From the NCBI RefSeq assembly GCF_022581195.2, contig NC_061455.1, forward strand, positions 9,690,189 to 9,754,188: a DNA stretch of 64,000 bases, read 5' to 3'. Both the position numbers and the translations under genes were made by a program. The first letter of the stretch is position 1. Every line of letters starts with the position of its first letter. The notes below the pieces were generated by a model. It had not been told where the DNA came from, ran no database searches, and worked only from the letters and a program-made list of their open reading frames with translations. Positions 60,913 through 64,000 of this stretch are shown here, in pieces. This DNA is from Helicoverpa zea. Taxonomy: Eukaryota; Arthropoda; Insecta; Lepidoptera; Noctuidae.

Positions 60913-61472
60913 GATTTAGAAAAAGTCGTAGGGTTTAAAAGATAAAAATATAAACGTAAAATACACTTATTAGGTCTTAGTTCTTAAAGTATGCAGTTTG
61001 GGGTCTAGATTTTCACGTTTACACAAACCTTGTAAGTGTCTCCAACATGTTGCCAAGTATCAATGATGTTCCGTTAGTAATTAAAAAGTTATAGGATATT
61101 TTACCATGAATAGATCACTGTTTACAAAGCAGTCGAATATCACGACGTTCTAAAGGAATTGCATGGTAAAATGTATGCCAATAATTAGTTTAATCATTCA
61201 ACTATTCACTTGCAAAATTTCATGTCATTAAATTCAGTAATTAAAGAAAGACAATTATAATACTGACGGAGCATCGAAACCCTACATAATCCGACCAAGT
61301 TCGGATAGCTACAAAAAAGCGGCCGTGCCATATGTCTAAGCAACGTTCTTAACTTGGTAGGTTAGTATTTATTAATATGGTACAGTTGCGTACACAAGCG
61401 TTAGGAAAAAATAAAACAATTGTATTTCTTGATTGAAAAATATTTTTTTAATAATAATGCCACTATCTACGA
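60913..61472 (+). repeat. Left arm of long inverted repeat (at least 560 bp)
   Basis: The reverse complement of this arm is found at 61616-62113 plus 63936-64000. Over long stretches (for example GATTTAGAAAAAGTCGTAGG at the outer end, GCCACTATCTACGA at the inner end) the arms agree, with scattered mismatches and small indels. A non-repeated loop of 143 bp (61473-61615) separates them. No protein is encoded. The outer end may lie further left, but the window ends before its partner can be seen. Confidence 0.92.
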
Positions 61473-62595
61473 TAAAAATAAATCTTCAATTAACAAGTAC
61501 TTCTCTATTTAAATATCCGTGTACAAAAATATTTTTATTATTATTACTTATATAAATTACTTAACTACGTGATTAAAAATAACGTTAATAAACGTTACGT
61601 ATTTTAACTAAAATGTCGTAGATAGTGGCGTTATTATTAAAAAAATATTTTTCATTCAAGAAATGCAATTGTTTTATTTTTTCCTAACGCTTGTGTACGC
61701 AACTGTACCATATTAATAAATATACTAACCTTCCAAGTTAAGAACGTTTCTTAGACATACGGCACGGCCGCTTTTTTGTAGCTATCCGAACTTGGTCGGA
61801 TTATGTAGGTTTTCGATGCTCCGTCAGTATTATAATTGTCTTTCTTTAATTACTGAATTTAATGACATGAAATTTTGCAAGTGAATAGTTGAATGATTAA
61901 ACTAATTATTGGCATACATTTTACCATGCAATTCCTTTAGAACGTCGTGATATTCGACTGCTTTGTAAACAGTGATCTATTCATGGTAAAATATCCTATA
62001 ACTTTTTAATTACTAACGGAACATCATTGATACTTGGCAACATGTTGGAGACACTTACAAGGTTTGTGTAAACGTGAAAATCTAGACCCCAAACTGCATA
62101 ATTTAGGAACTAACTGCCACACTCAGAATGGATACTTAAATTAGTCCTAATGAGTCCTTAACTAATTATCATTAAATCTGTTAATGAACGATACATCCCA
62201 GAGACGAAATTTAAGGGTTCATTAGTTAATGACAGCTTTAAGTATCCGTAGGGCAGAGTATCGTCAAATTGTCTATGATAATGCTTATCGATAAACGAAA
62301 GGTGTAGCCGCACATTAAAATGTGAAATTATTAAGCAGCAAAAACTGTTATTTAAATACATTAAAACCTTGTGTATCAACAATAGAAATAAGAATTTGTT
62401 AATTTCGGGATCGTTTTTACGTACAAACACCTATTTTCATGTAAATGATATAAAGTACATGGAAACTTTTTTCTGGTATCACTGTCAATATTGTACTGTC
62501 AGTGTCAAGGTTACGTTTAAAATTCTTGTTCCGTTAACCGTTAGGAAAGAAAAGTGTGATAAACTCTGAAATAAATAGCTTTATCTTAACATATC

Positions 62596-63050
62596 ATGGT
62601 AAGTTTCGTTTCTATGTACATTAGTAGCTGCACATATGTATTTGAAGAATTTAACTTGTGCTTGTTTCATTTTAGAAGTCTTCAGGAACAAGAGCCCCAC
62701 GCAAACGTGTGGCTAATTTCACGGCGGACGAAAAAGTTTTGTTAGTACAATTAGTTAAAAAGAGACCAATCGTGGAATCTTAAATAACAGATGGCAAGTC
62801 AGTCGCCAAGAAACAAGCAGCATGGGATAGTATAACACAGGAGTTCAATCAGGAATCAATCACCAACTTCCAGACTACGGGCTGCTTTGTGAAAGTTAAA
62901 GAAAACTCAAAAAGCGATTTCGGCCCGACCTCCGACCGGCCGAGACCTCGAGCACAGCAGCCGCGCTTGCTACCACTAGATCAACGAGGAAGTCAAATAA
63001 ACTTTGTACTACATAATTGGCCTCTTGTTCAACAATTAAAAAAGTATTCC
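62596..63050 (+). pseudogene. Harbinger Myb/SANT-like DNA-binding protein, broken
   Basis: An ATG at 62596-62598 is followed at once by a GTAAGT donor. The acceptor TTCATTTTAG ends at 62675, so the first coding exon would hold only the start codon. Exon 2 reads RAPRKRVANFTADEKVLLVQ, the first helix of a Myb/SANT-like domain, then stops at TAA 62781-62783. The same frame continues ITDGKSVAKKQAAWDSITQE, the rest of the domain. Such proteins accompany Harbinger transposases and guide them to the ends or the nucleus. Confidence 0.7.
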
Positions 63051-63086
63051 TCTTATTTTATGGATTTTTATTTATTAAAAATTATA

Positions 63087-63700
63087 TTATGAGAAAAATC
63101 TATCAACTATAGATTGTCGCACTAAAAATCCATTGCTGTTGGTTGTGCTTTCACGCCTTTCACTCAGGACAACATCATCATTCTCAATATGAGGAGATTC
63201 CCAGTTCTTTGGAACCAAATCATCAACCTGTATCCATCTTAATGCCCATGTCAAGTTGGAGACAAGGAAACCTTCTTTTCCATATGCCAAAGCATCTTTC
63301 CACAGTATTCCACATTATATTTTATTTGGCTTCTGTTGTAGTTTTCTTGTGCAGTTGAATTTGGTGATAAAAACGGTGTCAGTAGCACATTGCTAACTGC
63401 ATACCCGCTGTCCCCTAAACTTATCCCTTTTAACACACCAGTATTCAGTCTTTGTTTACTTGCACTGCTGTTATAAATAAAACTATCATGGGTACTGCCA
63501 GGCCACCGGGCTACTAGATCATAACATTCCAAGTTTGTCCCAGTGACTGCTTGAACATTGATAGAAAAATACCCTTTTATATTCCTATAGACTTCTAATG
63601 TTACTCCTCCTGGGCTTCTTATTTGGCCCCACTACTCTAAACCTTGTGGTATAGTCTACAAAATCAATAAAGTCAAGCAAATCACTCATCTTTACTTTAT
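63087..63700 (-). pseudogene. Harbinger (HARBI1-like) transposase, internally deleted
   Basis: On the minus strand a start-like piece (MSDLLDFIDFVDYTTRF, near 63690) is followed after a large gap by the second half of the nuclease: GYFSINVQAVTG, LVARWPGSTHDSFIYN, GDSGYAVSNVLLTPF and, in another frame, CFGIWKRRFPCLQ. The C-terminus (63290-63087) is in a third frame and ends VRQSIVDRFFS. The first catalytic region and a segment before the C-terminus are missing, and there are at least two frame changes. The gene cannot make an active enzyme. Confidence 0.8.
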
Positions 63701-64000
63701 TGTTAAAAAACTTCTATTCCTGAGACTTTTTAAAATATTTTATTTACTTTTATAACCTTAAACATAAATGTCAAAATCAATCATTAGAAAGTTAAGTAAA
63801 GGTTTTGCTTTACTTAACTTTAATTGTCATTAAGGGATGCTAACGGATCATTAATTGTCTCTGAGAGTGAGCTTTTTTAAATCTATACTAAGGAGCCACT
63901 TAAGTAACCATTAAATGACTCTGAGTGTGGCAGTAAGACCTAATAAGTGTATTTTACGTTTATATTTTTATCTTTTAAACCCTACGACTTTTTCTAAATC

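Larger units (their letters stand above)
62114..63932. mobile_element. Decayed PIF/Harbinger DNA transposon
   Basis: 1819 bp with terminal inverted repeats CTGCCACACTCAGA at both ends (62114-62127; inverse 63919-63932) and a TAA target duplication (62111-62113 and 63933-63935), the TWA-type target of this superfamily. It carries the two expected genes in convergent order, a Myb/SANT-like protein (+) and a DDE transposase (-), both broken. The uninterrupted site, GAACTAAGACC, is preserved in the left arm of the surrounding inverted repeat (near 60986). Confidence 0.9.
61616..64000 (-). repeat. Right arm of long inverted repeat, interrupted
   Basis: Inner part 61616-62113 and outer part 63933-64000 (the target TAA occurs on both sides). 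Between them lies the Harbinger element. The arm runs off the window. Confidence 0.9.

Overview
The window is animal nuclear DNA, almost certainly from a moth or butterfly (Lepidoptera). It is AT-rich, its genes are split by short GT-AG introns, and it carries interspersed repeats that I know from lepidopteran genomes (heads such as CCGGCCAAGTGCGAGTCGG and CTGACCCGGCGAACTTCGT). I see no bacterial operons, no CRISPR array and no credible tRNA or rRNA gene.

Positions 1 to about 45,590 contain no host gene that I can recognise. This stretch is sparsely filled with mobile DNA: several dispersed repeats, SINE-like elements with target-site duplications (5790-5930, 23479-23642), foldback elements and MITEs (11237-11605, 14361-14541, 19262-19486, 39153-39569), a diverged ~125-bp tandem array (16925-17430), a perfect six-copy 44-bp minisatellite (37751-38014), and one nearly intact RTE-type LINE (26628-29783) with a 10-bp target-site duplication and a single frameshift.

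Positions 45,591 to 59,675 form a compact cluster of three genes. The first is a ten-exon formin orthologous to Drosophila cappuccino (+ strand, 45591-55985, predicted 1484 aa). The second is NEPRO, nucleolus and neural progenitor protein (- strand, 56852-58325, predicted 405 aa). The third is the PC4/SUB1 transcription coactivator (+ strand, 58988-59675, 106 aa). The formin and NEPRO are convergent and share an 18-bp palindrome carrying an AATAAA on each strand. NEPRO and SUB1 are divergent and start about 660 bp apart. Exon joins were worked out by hand from splice sites, reading phase and recalled family similarity.

Positions 60,119 to 64,000 are mobile DNA again: a perfect short hairpin, a MITE, and a very long inverted repeat (arms of at least 560 bp). 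The right arm of this repeat is interrupted by a decayed PIF/Harbinger transposon (62114-63932). The left arm still shows the empty target site, which fixes the order of events and the TAA duplication. No previously undescribed defence or biosynthetic system is evident. The items most worth a second look are the long inverted repeat with its nested element, the palindromic two-way poly(A) signal, and a 157-codon ORF in formin intron 2 that could be an alternative first exon.
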